From assembly GCF_014651895.1 (NCBI RefSeq), contig NZ_BMXT01000001.1, forward strand, positions 1,798,001 to 1,862,000: a DNA stretch of 64,000 nucleotides, read 5' to 3'. Below, one piece after another: positions 51,582 through 63,947 of this stretch. The position numbers and the translations under genes were made by a program. Positions within the stretch are counted from its first letter, which is position 1, and each line of letters opens with the position of its first letter. The DNA is from Rhodanobacter panaciterrae (GTDB lineage Bacteria; Pseudomonadota; Gammaproteobacteria; Xanthomonadales; Rhodanobacteraceae). The notes under the pieces were generated by a model, which saw only the letters and a list, made by a program, of their open reading frames with translations, did no database searches and was not told the origin of the DNA.

Positions 51582-53453
51582 GTGGCAATACTCATTCCGA
51601 CCCGCAACAGCTGCCTGCCGCGCATGACCGGCGGCGAGAAACGCGTTTCCGAACGACTGGAACAGAAGCTCGAGGACGACTACCTGCTGTGGTACGACGT
51701 GCCGGTCGGTGTGAAACAGCGTCATCCGGATTTCGTGGTGTTCCACCCGCGCCGTGGCCTGCTGGTGCTGGAAGTGAAGGACTGGAAGGCCGACACCATC
51801 CGCCATGCCGACAGCACCCAGTTCACCCTCGTCACCGAACGCGGCTTGACCAAAGAGACCAATCCGCTGCTGCAGGCGCGCGCCTATGCATTGGAAATCG
51901 GCGTGGTGCTGGAGCGCGATCCCGCGATGCGCCACCCGGAAGGTTCACGTTACGCCGGCAAGCTGATCATGCCGTGGGCGTGGGGCGTGGTGCTGGCCAA
52001 TATCACCCGCAAACAATTCGATGAGGGCGCGCTGGGCGAAGTGCTGCCCGAGCATCTGGTGATCTGCCGCGACGAGCTGTACGAGACGGTCGACGCCGAA
52101 GCGTTCCAGGAGCGCCTGTGGGCGATGTTCCCGCAGGTGTTCCCGGTGGCGCTCACCCTGCCGCAGATCGATCGCCTGCGTTGGCACCTGTTCCCCGAGC
52201 TGCGGGTCGAGCCCGGCAGTGGCCAGTTCGGCCTGTTCGGCCCCACCGCCGCGGCGGTGCGTCCGCTGGAGATTCCCGACCTGGTCAAGGTGATGGACTC
52301 GCAGCAGGAACAGCTGGCGCGTTCGCTCGGCGACGAGCACCGGGTTATCCACGGCGTGGCCGGCTCCGGCAAGACGATGATTCTCGGCTTCCGCGCGATG
52401 CAACTGGCGCGCGAGATGGGCAAGCCCATCCTGGTGCTCTGCTACAACAAGACGCTGGCTGCGCGGCTCGAGCAGCTGATCGGCGAGCGCGGCCTCAGCG
52501 ACAAGGTGCAGGTCTACAACTTCCACAAGTGGTGCCGCAAAATGCTGGTGGCCTACCACGTGGATCTGCCCGCGCAGGGCAGCAAGGATTTCTTCGAGCA
52601 GATGGTGCAAAACGTCATCGCCGGCGTGGATCGCGGCCAGATCCCGCGCTTCCAGTACGGCGCCGTGCTGGTCGATGAAGGTCACGACTTCGAGCCGGAC
52701 TGGTACAAGCTGATCGTGCAGATGATCGACCCGGCCACCAATTCGCTGCTGGTGCTGTACGACGACGCGCAGAACATCTACGGCAACGCCGATCGTCGCA
52801 AGATCAGCTGGAAGAGCCTCGGTGTGCAGGCGCAGGGCCGTACCACCATCCTCAAGCTCAACTACCGCAACACGCTGGAAATTCTCTCGGTGGCGCGCGC
52901 GTTTGCCCAGGACCTGCTCACCTCGCGCGGTGAGGACGATGATGGCGTACCGTTGATCGCGCCGGAAAGCGCCGGCCGCCGCGGTGCCGTACCCGAACTG
53001 GTGCGCACCGACACCGCCGGTGCCCAGCTCGACGTACTGATCGCACGACTGCGCGATGAGCACGCCAATGGCCGCCCCTATTCGGACATGGCGGTACTGT
53101 TCCGCAACCAGTGGGAAGGCGAAAAACTGCACGAGGCATTGCAGCGCATCGACCTTCCCAGCCGGCTTGCCGACAGCAGCGGCAAGCAGACGCTGTTCGT
53201 GGTCGAGGACAGCGTCAAGCTGGTCACCATGCATTCCAGCAAGGGCCTGGAGTTTCCGTTCGTGATCATCCCCGGCCTCGGCTCGCTGCCCAAACCCGGC
53301 CAGAGCGAGGCCGACGAAGCGCGCCTGCTCTACGTCGCAATGACCCGCGCCACCGAACATCTGTTGCTGATCCACCATGACGATTCGGTCTTCAGCAAAC
53401 GCATCCGCGACTCGATCAATGAGGTGCAGGGGCAGTTGGAGCGTGGCGTTTAA
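51582..53453 (+). CDS. NERD nuclease-UvrD/SF1 helicase fusion
   Basis: 623 aa. The N-terminal NERD nuclease-related domain has the D...ExK pattern (PDFVVF with Asp50, LEVKDW with Glu64 and Lys66). The C-terminal part is an SF1 helicase: GVAGSGKT (Walker A, about 258), VDEGHDF (Walker B), LNYRNT, TMHSSKGLEF and LLYVAMTRAT. The start is GTG 51582 with AGGGG six bases upstream. Possible roles are DNA repair or defence against foreign DNA; the sequence does not decide. Confidence 0.9.
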   Translation: MAILIPTRNSCLPRMTGGEKRVSERLEQKLEDDYLLWYDVPVGVKQRHPDFVVFHPRRGLLVLEVKDWKADTIRHADSTQFTLVTERGLTKETNPLLQARAYALEIGVVLERDPAMRHPEGSRYAGKLIMPWAWGVVLANITRKQFDEGALGEVLPEHLVICRDELYETVDAEAFQERLWAMFPQVFPVALTLPQIDRLRWHLFPELRVEPGSGQFGLFGPTAAAVRPLEIPDLVKVMDSQQEQLARSLGDEHRVIHGVAGSGKTMILGFRAMQLAREMGKPILVLCYNKTLAARLEQLIGERGLSDKVQVYNFHKWCRKMLVAYHVDLPAQGSKDFFEQMVQNVIAGVDRGQIPRFQYGAVLVDEGHDFEPDWYKLIVQMIDPATNSLLVLYDDAQNIYGNADRRKISWKSLGVQAQGRTTILKLNYRNTLEILSVARAFAQDLLTSRGEDDDGVPLIAPESAGRRGAVPELVRTDTAGAQLDVLIARLRDEHANGRPYSDMAVLFRNQWEGEKLHEALQRIDLPSRLADSSGKQTLFVVEDSVKLVTMHSSKGLEFPFVIIPGLGSLPKPGQSEADEARLLYVAMTRATEHLLLIHHDDSVFSKRIRDSINEVQGQLERGV

Positions 53454-53466
53454 AAGGATCGCGCAT

Positions 53467-53691
53467 ATGGAAAAGAAGAATATTGAGTCGCGTCAGCTCA
53501 ACATGGCGTGGTTCTCCGCCTCGTTGACCATCATTGTCATGCTGCTTTGGGGTATCTATGGGAGCAATGCGATCCGTGATGCCAATGGCGAACGTCCGCC
53601 CATGTTGGCCGCTTGGTTTTTTGCACTGATCGTTATCGCGTTACTCCGTCCTGCCCTACGTCATCATTTCAAGACACGTCGCCCGAAGTGA
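53467..53691 (+). CDS. Small two-helix membrane protein
   Basis: 74 aa with two hydrophobic helices (SASLTIIVMLLWGIYG; AAWFFALIVIALL) and a basic end (RHHFKTRRPK). It starts 13 bases after the helicase stop, with AAAGGA as ribosome site, so it is probably cotranscribed. Its base composition looks less GC-rich than neighbours. I do not recognise it. Confidence 0.7.
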   Translation: MEKKNIESRQLNMAWFSASLTIIVMLLWGIYGSNAIRDANGERPPMLAAWFFALIVIALLRPALRHHFKTRRPK

Positions 53692-53731
53692 TATTTGCTT
53701 TACCGAGCACGGGAAGGAGCAGACTTGCACC

Positions 53732-55309
53732 ATGCAACCCGTATCGACAGGCACCCATGACACGCAGGTACTGATCGTCGGCGCCGGTCCCACCGGACTG
53801 GTACTGGCGCTGTGGCTGACCCGGCTCGGCATCCGCGTGCGCATCATCGACAAGGCCGCCGAAGCGGGCACCACCTCGCGTGCGCTGGCCGTGCAATCGC
53901 GCACGCTGGAGTTTTACCGGCAGCTAGGCATCGCCGATGCGGTCGTCGACGGCGGCGTCACGATTGCCGGCATCAACCTTTGGGTCAAAGGCAGCAAGGC
54001 CGCGCGGGTGCCTTTCCGGCAGATCGGCGAAGGCCTGAGCCCGTTTCCCTCGGCGCTGGTGTTTCCGCAGGATGCCCACGAGGGACTGCTGATCGAGCGG
54101 CTGCAGGCGCTGGGCGTGACCGTGGAGCGCCAGACCGAGCTGCTGCGCTTCGATCAAGACAGTGCCGGTGTTCACGCCACGCTGCGACAACCCGATGGCA
54201 CTGAAGTGAGTTGCCGCGCGGCCCATCTTGCCGGTTGCGATGGCGCGCGCTCGATCGTGCGCGAGGTTCTTGGCTTCGCCTTTCCCGGCGGAACCTATAC
54301 GCAGCGCTTCTACGTCGCCGACGTGGATGCGACAGGCCCGGTCACCGATCACGAACTGCATATCGATCTCGATGACGCCGATTTCCTCGCGGTGTTTCCG
54401 CTCAAGGGTGCCGGCCGCATACGTCTGGTCGGCACGGTGCGCGAGCCCGCTGACGAAAACAGCGCATTGACGTTCGACGACGTCAGTCCGCGCGCGATCG
54501 CGCAACTCCAGCTCGGCATCGCGAAGGTGAACTGGTTCTCGACCTACCACGTGCACCACCGGGTTGCGCCGTCCTTCCGGCAGGAGCGTGCGTTCCTGCT
54601 GGGCGACGCCGCGCATATCCATAGCCCGGCCGGCGGCCAGGGCATGAACACCGGCATCGGCGACGCCGTGAACCTGGCGTGGAAGCTCGCCGCCGTGCTG
54701 AATCACCAGGCTGCCGACAGCCTGCTCGACACCTACGAAGTCGAACGCATCCGCTTTGCCCGCCGGCTGGTCGCCACCACCGACCGTGGATTCACCCTGG
54801 CCACCAGCGAGGGTGCGCTCGCGCGACAAGTGCGCACCCGGCTGATTCCATTGATTGCACCGCTGCTGTTTCGCTTGCCATCACTGCGCCGATTCCTGTT
54901 CCGCACGATGTCGCAGATCGGCATCAAGTATCGGTACAGCACGCTGAGCTCTGGCAGCACCGGCAGTGTGCACGGCGGCGATCGCCTGCCATGGGTGCGC
55001 ACAACCACCGGACACGACAATTTCGATCCGCTCACGTCGCTGGCGTGGCAAGTGCATGTCTACGGCGAGACAAGCGCGGAGCTGACGGCGACCTGTGCCG
55101 AATACCAACTTCCATTGCATGTCTTCACATGGAATGCCGACATGCCACGCGCCGGCCTCATGCTCGATGCCATTTATCTCATCAGGCCGGATGGCTACAT
55201 CGCGCTTGCCGCTGCTGACGGCAAGCCACAACGACTGCGCGACTATCTGCTGACGCGATACGGTGACAACAACCCGGCGTCGTCGAACAACCCTGCCGGC
55301 AGCAGATAG
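53732..55309 (+). CDS. FAD-dependent aromatic-type monooxygenase
   Basis: 525 aa of the PheA/TfdB-type p-hydroxybenzoate hydroxylase fold. FAD binding by IVGAGPTGLVLALWL, GCDGARS and LLGDAAHIHSPAGGQGMNTGIGDAVNLAWKL. A thioredoxin-like C-terminal part (HVFTWNADMPRAGLMLDAIYLIRPDGYIALA) is present. The substrate is not indicated, and no ring-cleavage gene is near. Its last 67 bases overlap the convergent nadD. Confidence 0.88.
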   Translation: MQPVSTGTHDTQVLIVGAGPTGLVLALWLTRLGIRVRIIDKAAEAGTTSRALAVQSRTLEFYRQLGIADAVVDGGVTIAGINLWVKGSKAARVPFRQIGEGLSPFPSALVFPQDAHEGLLIERLQALGVTVERQTELLRFDQDSAGVHATLRQPDGTEVSCRAAHLAGCDGARSIVREVLGFAFPGGTYTQRFYVADVDATGPVTDHELHIDLDDADFLAVFPLKGAGRIRLVGTVREPADENSALTFDDVSPRAIAQLQLGIAKVNWFSTYHVHHRVAPSFRQERAFLLGDAAHIHSPAGGQGMNTGIGDAVNLAWKLAAVLNHQAADSLLDTYEVERIRFARRLVATTDRGFTLATSEGALARQVRTRLIPLIAPLLFRLPSLRRFLFRTMSQIGIKYRYSTLSSGSTGSVHGGDRLPWVRTTTGHDNFDPLTSLAWQVHVYGETSAELTATCAEYQLPLHVFTWNADMPRAGLMLDAIYLIRPDGYIALAAADGKPQRLRDYLLTRYGDNNPASSNNPAGSR

Positions 55310-55881
55310 CGCGGCTCGCGCCCATCGACGAGCAGCTCGCGAATACGCGTGGCGGAAATTTCCAGCGGAGTCACCGCCAGCTCGATGAGCTTGCCGGCGG
55401 GCAGTCCACGCAAGGCAGACACATCAGCCGTGCGGCAGCCAGCTACCTCGCGTTCCAATGCGTCTGGCCACGTGGCGTCCACGCCGGGCCGGCTCAATAC
55501 GCCGATATGCGCAACATCGAACAGCTCGCGCCAGCGATGCCATGTCGCCAGATTCGCAAACGCATCGGCGCCGATCAGCAGCACCAACGGGCGTGCACCC
55601 TGCTCTTCCCGCAACTCGATCAAGGTGTCGATCGTGTACGACGGACCTTCACGTTCCAGCTCGCGAGTATCCAGCGTGAGCCGCGACTGCCCCTGCAAGG
55701 CGGCACGCAGCATTGCCACACGCTGCGCGGCCGAAGCGGTCGGTGGCGGTTTATGCGGCGGCACGTTGGCCGGCATAAGGTGTACGTCGGCGTCGAGCAG
55801 TTCGGAGGCTTCCCACGCCACGCTCAAATGCCCCAGGTGCACCGGATCGAAGGTGCCCCCGAAAATGGCGAGGGGTTTCAC
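55243..55881 (-). CDS. nadD: Nicotinate-nucleotide adenylyltransferase
   Basis: 212 aa. The start KPLAIFGGTFDPVHLGHLS and NVPPHKPPP, then LLIGADAFANLATWHRW and ISATRIREL are diagnostic. It adenylates nicotinate mononucleotide in NAD synthesis. The start is GTG 55881, which overlaps the holA stop (GTGA). The C-terminus overlaps the convergent monooxygenase gene by 67 bases. Fourth gene of the leuS-lptE-holA-nadD operon. Confidence 0.96.
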   Translation of the reverse strand: MKPLAIFGGTFDPVHLGHLSVAWEASELLDADVHLMPANVPPHKPPPTASAAQRVAMLRAALQGQSRLTLDTRELEREGPSYTIDTLIELREEQGARPLVLLIGADAFANLATWHRWRELFDVAHIGVLSRPGVDATWPDALEREVAGCRTADVSALRGLPAGKLIELAVTPLEISATRIRELLVDGREPRYLLPAGLFDDAGLLSPYRVSR

Positions 55882-56917
55882 GCCAGTGCCTTGGCCGCGC
55901 GCGGTTCGGCAATCGCGGCGATCAGCCGTTCGGCTTCCTGCCAGGGGTTGCCGCTCTCGCGGCCCTTGACCATGCGGTCGATACGCGAAGCGCGCGCGAG
56001 ACATTGCAGCCAGTGCTCGCGCGGAGCACGGCGCAGCGCCTGACGGAACAGTTGCTCGCGTGCCTGCCACAAGTGTTCGGTACGGATCTGCGCAGCGAGG
56101 TCATGCGCGTTGGCCAGGCGCAAGGCCAGTTGCAGTTGATTGACCAGCCAGCCCATCAGCGCCAGCAACTCGTCGCCTTCGGAACGCAAGCCGGCGAGGA
56201 TGCGCAGCGCGCGTGCACCATCACCGATAAAGGCGGCATCGGTGAGCTTGAACACGTCATAGCGGGCGCTGTCGGCGACCAGGTTTTCCATCTCGGCGGC
56301 ATCGATGCGGCGCGCATTCGGCTGGGCATCGCCGTCCGGCGCAGAGCCGCGCAGGATGGCGAGCTTGTCGATTTCCTGCGCAGCGGCGAGCAGGTTGCCT
56401 TCGACGCGCTCGGCCAGCAGGCCGATCGCGTCAGGCGTGGCAGACAGACCGCGCGAAGCCAGCCGCGCGCCGATCCACGCACCCCACTCGTTCGGCCGTG
56501 GCGCGTTGAACACCACCATCGTGCCGCTGGCGTCGAGCTTCTTGCTCCACGCGCCGTCGTGCTTGTTGCTCCACTCCATCGCGGTGATCAGCAAGGTCAC
56601 GTCCGGCGGCGGGTCGGCACAGAACGCATTGATCGCCTTCGCCCCTTCGGTGCCGGGGCGACCGGTAGGCAGGCGCAGATCGATCAGGCGACGGGTGGCG
56701 AACAGCGACATGCCGGCGGCGGAACGCGCCAGGTCGTCCCAGTCGAAATGCTGGGTGACGTCAATCACCTCGCGTTCGCTGTAACCCAGTTTCTTCGCCT
56801 GCGCGCGCAGCGCATCGGCGGCTTCCAGCACCAGCAGCTCCTCGCCGGCGAGCAGGTACACCGGCGCCAGACGGTCAGCCGTCAACGCCTTCTGCCACTG
56901 ACCGAAACTGAGCGGCA

Positions 56918-56918
<1 letters not shown>
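55878..56918 (-). CDS. holA: DNA polymerase III subunit delta
   Basis: 346 aa clamp-loader subunit. VYLLAGEELLVLEAADALRAQAKKLG, then VTLLITAMEWSNKHDGAWSKKL, and RVEGNLLAAAQEIDKLAIL are characteristic. It opens the beta clamp. The start overlaps the lptE stop by one base, and the stop overlaps nadD. Confidence 0.96.
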
Positions 56919-60210
<3,292 letters not shown>

Positions 60211-60252
60211 TCAGACTAGCCCAGCACGGGCCGGGCGCCAAGCCTGAAGCCC

Positions 60253-60867
60253 TCAGCCGGCCGGACAAACCGGAGTCTGGCCGTTGCCAAGCATGCGTGC
60301 CGCCGTGGCGATCTGTCCCGCCAGCGCCCCGAGTGCGCGCTGGTGGCCGGCAACCAGTGCGTCGTAGCCCGGCCCCACCGATTCGTTGATGCGGCTGGTG
60401 CAGGCCAGCGCAGCAGCAGGGTGCTCCCCGCGCAACAGGCGCACGCTCCATGCGCCTTCGATCAACGCATAGCTACCGGGCTGCGAGTCGAACCGGCGCA
60501 AATCCAGCTTGATCCGCAGCACCGGCTTGTCGTTGCCGGGCATGCCGCTGACGTCCTGGCTGTTCAGCTCGCGCGCCAGATCGGCCGACAACGCACTGCG
60601 CACCTCGTCGCTGAGCGGTGCGATCCAGCGTTCGCTGCCGAGCAGGGCCACACCCTGGCCGCCTTCGCGCACCACCAGTTGTGGCTGATCGACCTGCGCC
60701 GGCACGCTGACCGGCAACAGTTCGAACGGCAGCGACGGCGTCATCGAACTCGCTGGCGTGTCGCCAGCCGGTGCAACAAGCGTGTAGTAGTGCAGCGGTG
60801 CCGACGCGCAGGCAGCCAGTGCCAGCGCGGCTCCCGTGCCCAGCAGGCGCATGGCGATACGGATCAT
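60253..60867 (-). CDS. pqiC: PqiC-type lipoprotein
   Basis: 204 aa lipoprotein (ALAAC, Cys20). YYTLVAP and PVSVPAQVDQPQLVVR belong to the PqiC/ABC-type transport auxiliary family. The role is assembly of the PqiABC intermembrane lipid-transport tube at the outer membrane. It overlaps pqiB by four bases. Confidence 0.9.
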   Translation of the reverse strand: MIRIAMRLLGTGAALALAACASAPLHYYTLVAPAGDTPASSMTPSLPFELLPVSVPAQVDQPQLVVREGGQGVALLGSERWIAPLSDEVRSALSADLARELNSQDVSGMPGNDKPVLRIKLDLRRFDSQPGSYALIEGAWSVRLLRGEHPAAALACTSRINESVGPGYDALVAGHQRALGALAGQIATAARMLGNGQTPVCPAG

Positions 60868-62558
60868 GGCTGGCTCCCTTGCGGCGGTTTGGCCGCCGCT
60901 GCCGGCGGCGTGGTGGTGGCTGGCTTGTCATCGGGACCGCGGCCGCGAATCAGCGCCTCTGGATGCACGCCCAGATAATCGGTGAGCACCCGCAGCGAAC
61001 GCGCCATGCGCTGCACTTGCTCCAGCGTAGCGCCCAGGTTCTGCTGCAACGGCGAGTCACCCGACAGTGCATTGCTGGCCGTGCCCATGGTTTTCTGGAC
61101 GCCCTTCAAGGTGTCGTTGAATGCCGGCAAGGTCTGGCCATTGACCTGCTTCAACGTGGCATTGAGCCCGGCCAGGGTCTGGTCCAGATTCTTGCCGATG
61201 CTGTCGAACGGAATCTTGTCGAGCTTGTCGACGATGTCGGCCATCTGCTCCTGCAGCTTGTCGAAGCTGCCCGGAACGGTCGGGATCAGCAGTGGCTTGG
61301 CATTCGGATCGAAATCCACCTTCGGCGTATGCGGCACGAAATCCAGCGCGACATACAGCTGACCGGTCAGCAGGTTGCCGCTGCGTGCCTGCGCGCGCAG
61401 GCCGTGCTCGACCATGCGCCCCAGCAGCTGGGTCAGGTCGGGATTCTCGCCACGTGCCTTGGCCAGCGCCTCCAGCTTGTCATAGGCCTTGCCCAGGCGC
61501 TGCGGATACGCCACCGCACCCACGATCACCGGGAAGCGCTGAGTCTTTTCGTCGTAATCGAGATTGACCGACACCACCTTGCCGATATTGATGCCGAGGA
61601 ATTCCACCGGTGCATCCACCGCCAACCCGCGCACCGACTGCTCGAAGCGCATGCGGAAATAATGCGGCTCGCCGTCAGGCGGCGCCATCGCCGTGGCCTG
61701 GTCGGCAAACAACTGGTACTGGGTCAGCTCGGGTGCCGGCGTGCTGTCGTGCGGGCCGCGCGGATCGAGAAAGGCAATGCCACCGGCCAGCACCGAAGCC
61801 AGCGACTGGGTATTGACCTTGAGGCCACCCGCGCCGAGCGAGAGGTCGACGCCGCTGGCATTCCAGAAACGGGTGGATGCGGTGACGAACTTGTCATTGG
61901 GGCCATCCACGAAAATACCTATCGAGATGCCCTTGCCGTCCTTGTCCAGTTCGTAGGACACCACCCGGCCGACCTGGATGCGTCGGTAATAGATCGGCGA
62001 ACCGATATCCAGCGAACCGAGGTCGTCGGTATGCAGCACGTAGCTGTGGCCCGGCGCGCCGTGATTCACCGACGGCGGGATTTCCAGTCCCTTGAAATCA
62101 TCCTTTGGCGTCGAGGAGTCACCCGTGTCGGCGCCGATGAAGGAACCGGACAGCAAGGTATCGATGCCGGATACGCCACCCAGCCCGATGCGCGGACGCA
62201 CCACCCAGTAGCGCGTACCTTCGGTGGCGAAACTTTCGGCGTTCTTCTCCAGCGCCACGCTGACCAGCACGCGCTTGTGATCCGAACTGAGCCGAATCTT
62301 GTGCACCCGGCCGATCACCACGTTCTTGTATTTCACCGGCGTCTTGCCGGCATCCAGCCCTTCGGCGCTCTGGAAACTGATGGTGATCTGCGGGCCTGCC
62401 TGCAGCCAGTTGTTGACTACCAGCGAGAGGCCGACCAGCGCTGCCAGCGCCGGCACCAGCCAGACCAGCGAGGCATTGAAACGACGATGCCGCACTACCG
62501 GTCGCGGCAGTTCGCTGCCGTCCGGACCATCGCGTTCAGTGCGGTTGTCGTCAGTCAT
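60864..62558 (-). CDS. pqiB: PqiB, MCE-domain intermembrane transport protein
   Basis: 564 aa. One membrane helix near residue 25 (WLVPALAALVGLSLVV) is followed by three MCE (mammalian cell entry) domains, for example ITISFQSAEGLDAGKTPVKYKNVVIG and SPIYYRRIQVGRVVSYEL, then a long C-terminal helix. It forms a hexameric tube for lipids across the periplasm. It overlaps the upstream pqiA half by eight bases. A start at 62573 (longer by five residues) is possible. Confidence 0.95.
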   Translation of the reverse strand: MTDDNRTERDGPDGSELPRPVVRHRRFNASLVWLVPALAALVGLSLVVNNWLQAGPQITISFQSAEGLDAGKTPVKYKNVVIGRVHKIRLSSDHKRVLVSVALEKNAESFATEGTRYWVVRPRIGLGGVSGIDTLLSGSFIGADTGDSSTPKDDFKGLEIPPSVNHGAPGHSYVLHTDDLGSLDIGSPIYYRRIQVGRVVSYELDKDGKGISIGIFVDGPNDKFVTASTRFWNASGVDLSLGAGGLKVNTQSLASVLAGGIAFLDPRGPHDSTPAPELTQYQLFADQATAMAPPDGEPHYFRMRFEQSVRGLAVDAPVEFLGINIGKVVSVNLDYDEKTQRFPVIVGAVAYPQRLGKAYDKLEALAKARGENPDLTQLLGRMVEHGLRAQARSGNLLTGQLYVALDFVPHTPKVDFDPNAKPLLIPTVPGSFDKLQEQMADIVDKLDKIPFDSIGKNLDQTLAGLNATLKQVNGQTLPAFNDTLKGVQKTMGTASNALSGDSPLQQNLGATLEQVQRMARSLRVLTDYLGVHPEALIRGRGPDDKPATTTPPAAAAKPPQGSQP

Positions 62559-63192
62559 CACTATCCCTGCCATCCCAGATCAACCGGGGGTCAAAACTCA
62601 TCGAGGCCAGCATAGTCAGTACCACGGTCAGGCCGAAAAAGATCACGCCAGGCAGCGGTTCGACCAGGCTCAGCAGCCCGAAACGCACCAAGGCCGTCAA
62701 CAGCGCCACCACGAAGACATCGAGCATCGACCAGTAGCCGATGAACTCGACCAGCCGATAGAGTTTTGCACGCTGCGGCCGTGCCCAGCCGCTGCCGCGC
62801 TGGCTGCTCAGCAACAACGTGCCCAACGAAAGGAATTTCAGCATCGGCACCACGATGCTGGCGGTGAACACGATGATCGCCAGGTCCGGCGAACCCTTGA
62901 CCCATAACTCCACCACGCCGCTGATGATGGTGTTGTCGTCGATGTCGTTCAAGCTGGCGGTGCGCATGATCGGCAGCACGTTGGCCGGGATGTACAGCAG
63001 GAACGCGGCGATCAGCAACGCCCAGGTGCGCATGTAGCTGTACGGCTTGCGCCGGTGCAGCGCCGAACCGCAGCGCGGGCACGCCAGCTCGTCGGCGGCA
63101 TCATCGGGATCGGGCATGTCCGCGGAAATCACCAGCCCGCACACATGGCAACCGATCAGACCGAGCTCGGCGGCACGCGGAAACGCACTCAT
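62551..63192 (-). CDS. pqiA: PqiA-like protein, C-terminal-half type
   Basis: 213 aa. The N-terminal zinc ribbon has CHVC ... CPRC, and four membrane helices follow (for example TWALLIAAFLLYIPANVLPIM). It matches one half of the 417-aa E. coli PqiA. Its ATG overlaps the stop of the other half (ATGA), so the two are translated in step and probably pair. Confidence 0.88.
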   Translation of the reverse strand: MSAFPRAAELGLIGCHVCGLVISADMPDPDDAADELACPRCGSALHRRKPYSYMRTWALLIAAFLLYIPANVLPIMRTASLNDIDDNTIISGVVELWVKGSPDLAIIVFTASIVVPMLKFLSLGTLLLSSQRGSGWARPQRAKLYRLVEFIGYWSMLDVFVVALLTALVRFGLLSLVEPLPGVIFFGLTVVLTMLASMSFDPRLIWDGRDSDD

Positions 63193-63806
63193 GCCCGATC
63201 CTCCGGCGTGAGCTCCCACAACTGGCGCAGGTCGACGCCGGCAAAAACGGTGATCAGCAAGGTCAGCACCGCATAGGCATAGATGCCCGGATCCGCCATC
63301 ACGTCGAAGTAGAGGTGCGCCTTGACGATCGCCACCAGCGCGCCCAGCACGAACACCTCGCTCATCGTCCACGGCTGCAGGTAGTGCAAGGTCACCATCA
63401 TCGGCACAAAACCCGGTGCGCGCCGGCCGAGGCGACCAAACCACAGCAGCCAGCCGAGCAGAGACATCTTGAGCAGCGGGAAAAAGAACAACGTGCCGGC
63501 CGCCAGCACGGCGACCACCTGGGCCTGTTGCTGCCACATCACGATGATCGTGCCCCACAGCGTGGCGCCACTGAGCTGCCCGTTCAGTCCGAGAGTGACG
63601 ATCGGCCACATGTTCGCCTGCACGAACACAATCATCGCCGTCAGTACCAATGCCAGCATGACATTCACGCTCAGCCCGTGATGCCGCTCCAGCACTGCAT
63701 AACAGCATGCACAACGCGCCACGTCGCCATGCGCCAGCGGTTGCCGGCGGTAGACCGTGTCGCAGTGCTCGCAGATCAGCAGCGCTTCGGGTGGGGTCGT
63801 GCCCAT
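63189..63806 (-). CDS. pqiA: PqiA-like protein, N-terminal-half type
   Basis: 205 aa. The zinc ribbon CEHC ... CACC is followed by four membrane helices (NVMLALVLTAMIVFVQANMWPIV, AVLAAGTLFFFPLLKMSL). It corresponds to the other half of PqiA. First gene of the operon pqiA-pqiA-pqiB-pqiC. The two halves are separate here, unlike the fused E. coli gene. Confidence 0.88.
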   Translation of the reverse strand: MGTTPPEALLICEHCDTVYRRQPLAHGDVARCACCYAVLERHHGLSVNVMLALVLTAMIVFVQANMWPIVTLGLNGQLSGATLWGTIIVMWQQQAQVVAVLAAGTLFFFPLLKMSLLGWLLWFGRLGRRAPGFVPMMVTLHYLQPWTMSEVFVLGALVAIVKAHLYFDVMADPGIYAYAVLTLLITVFAGVDLRQLWELTPEDRA

Positions 63807-63947
63807 GGATTCGGTGCCTGGCTCCGGCGTGACGATCCGCGGATTCTCGCAAATCTATCGTGAACACGCTGAACAGGGCATCCCTGCCGCTTGATATGCT
63901 GGGCGTTGCCCTGATCTGAACCGACATCCGCCGAACTGGAGTTTCCC

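Noticed and set aside
51945-53378. Minus-strand open frame of 477 aa inside the NERD-UvrD gene
   Set aside because: The helicase motifs are on the plus strand; the opposite frame is a GC artefact.
60771-62615. Plus-strand open frame of 614 aa opposite pqiB and pqiC
   Set aside because: MCE domains and lipobox are on the minus strand; the opposite frame is a shadow.
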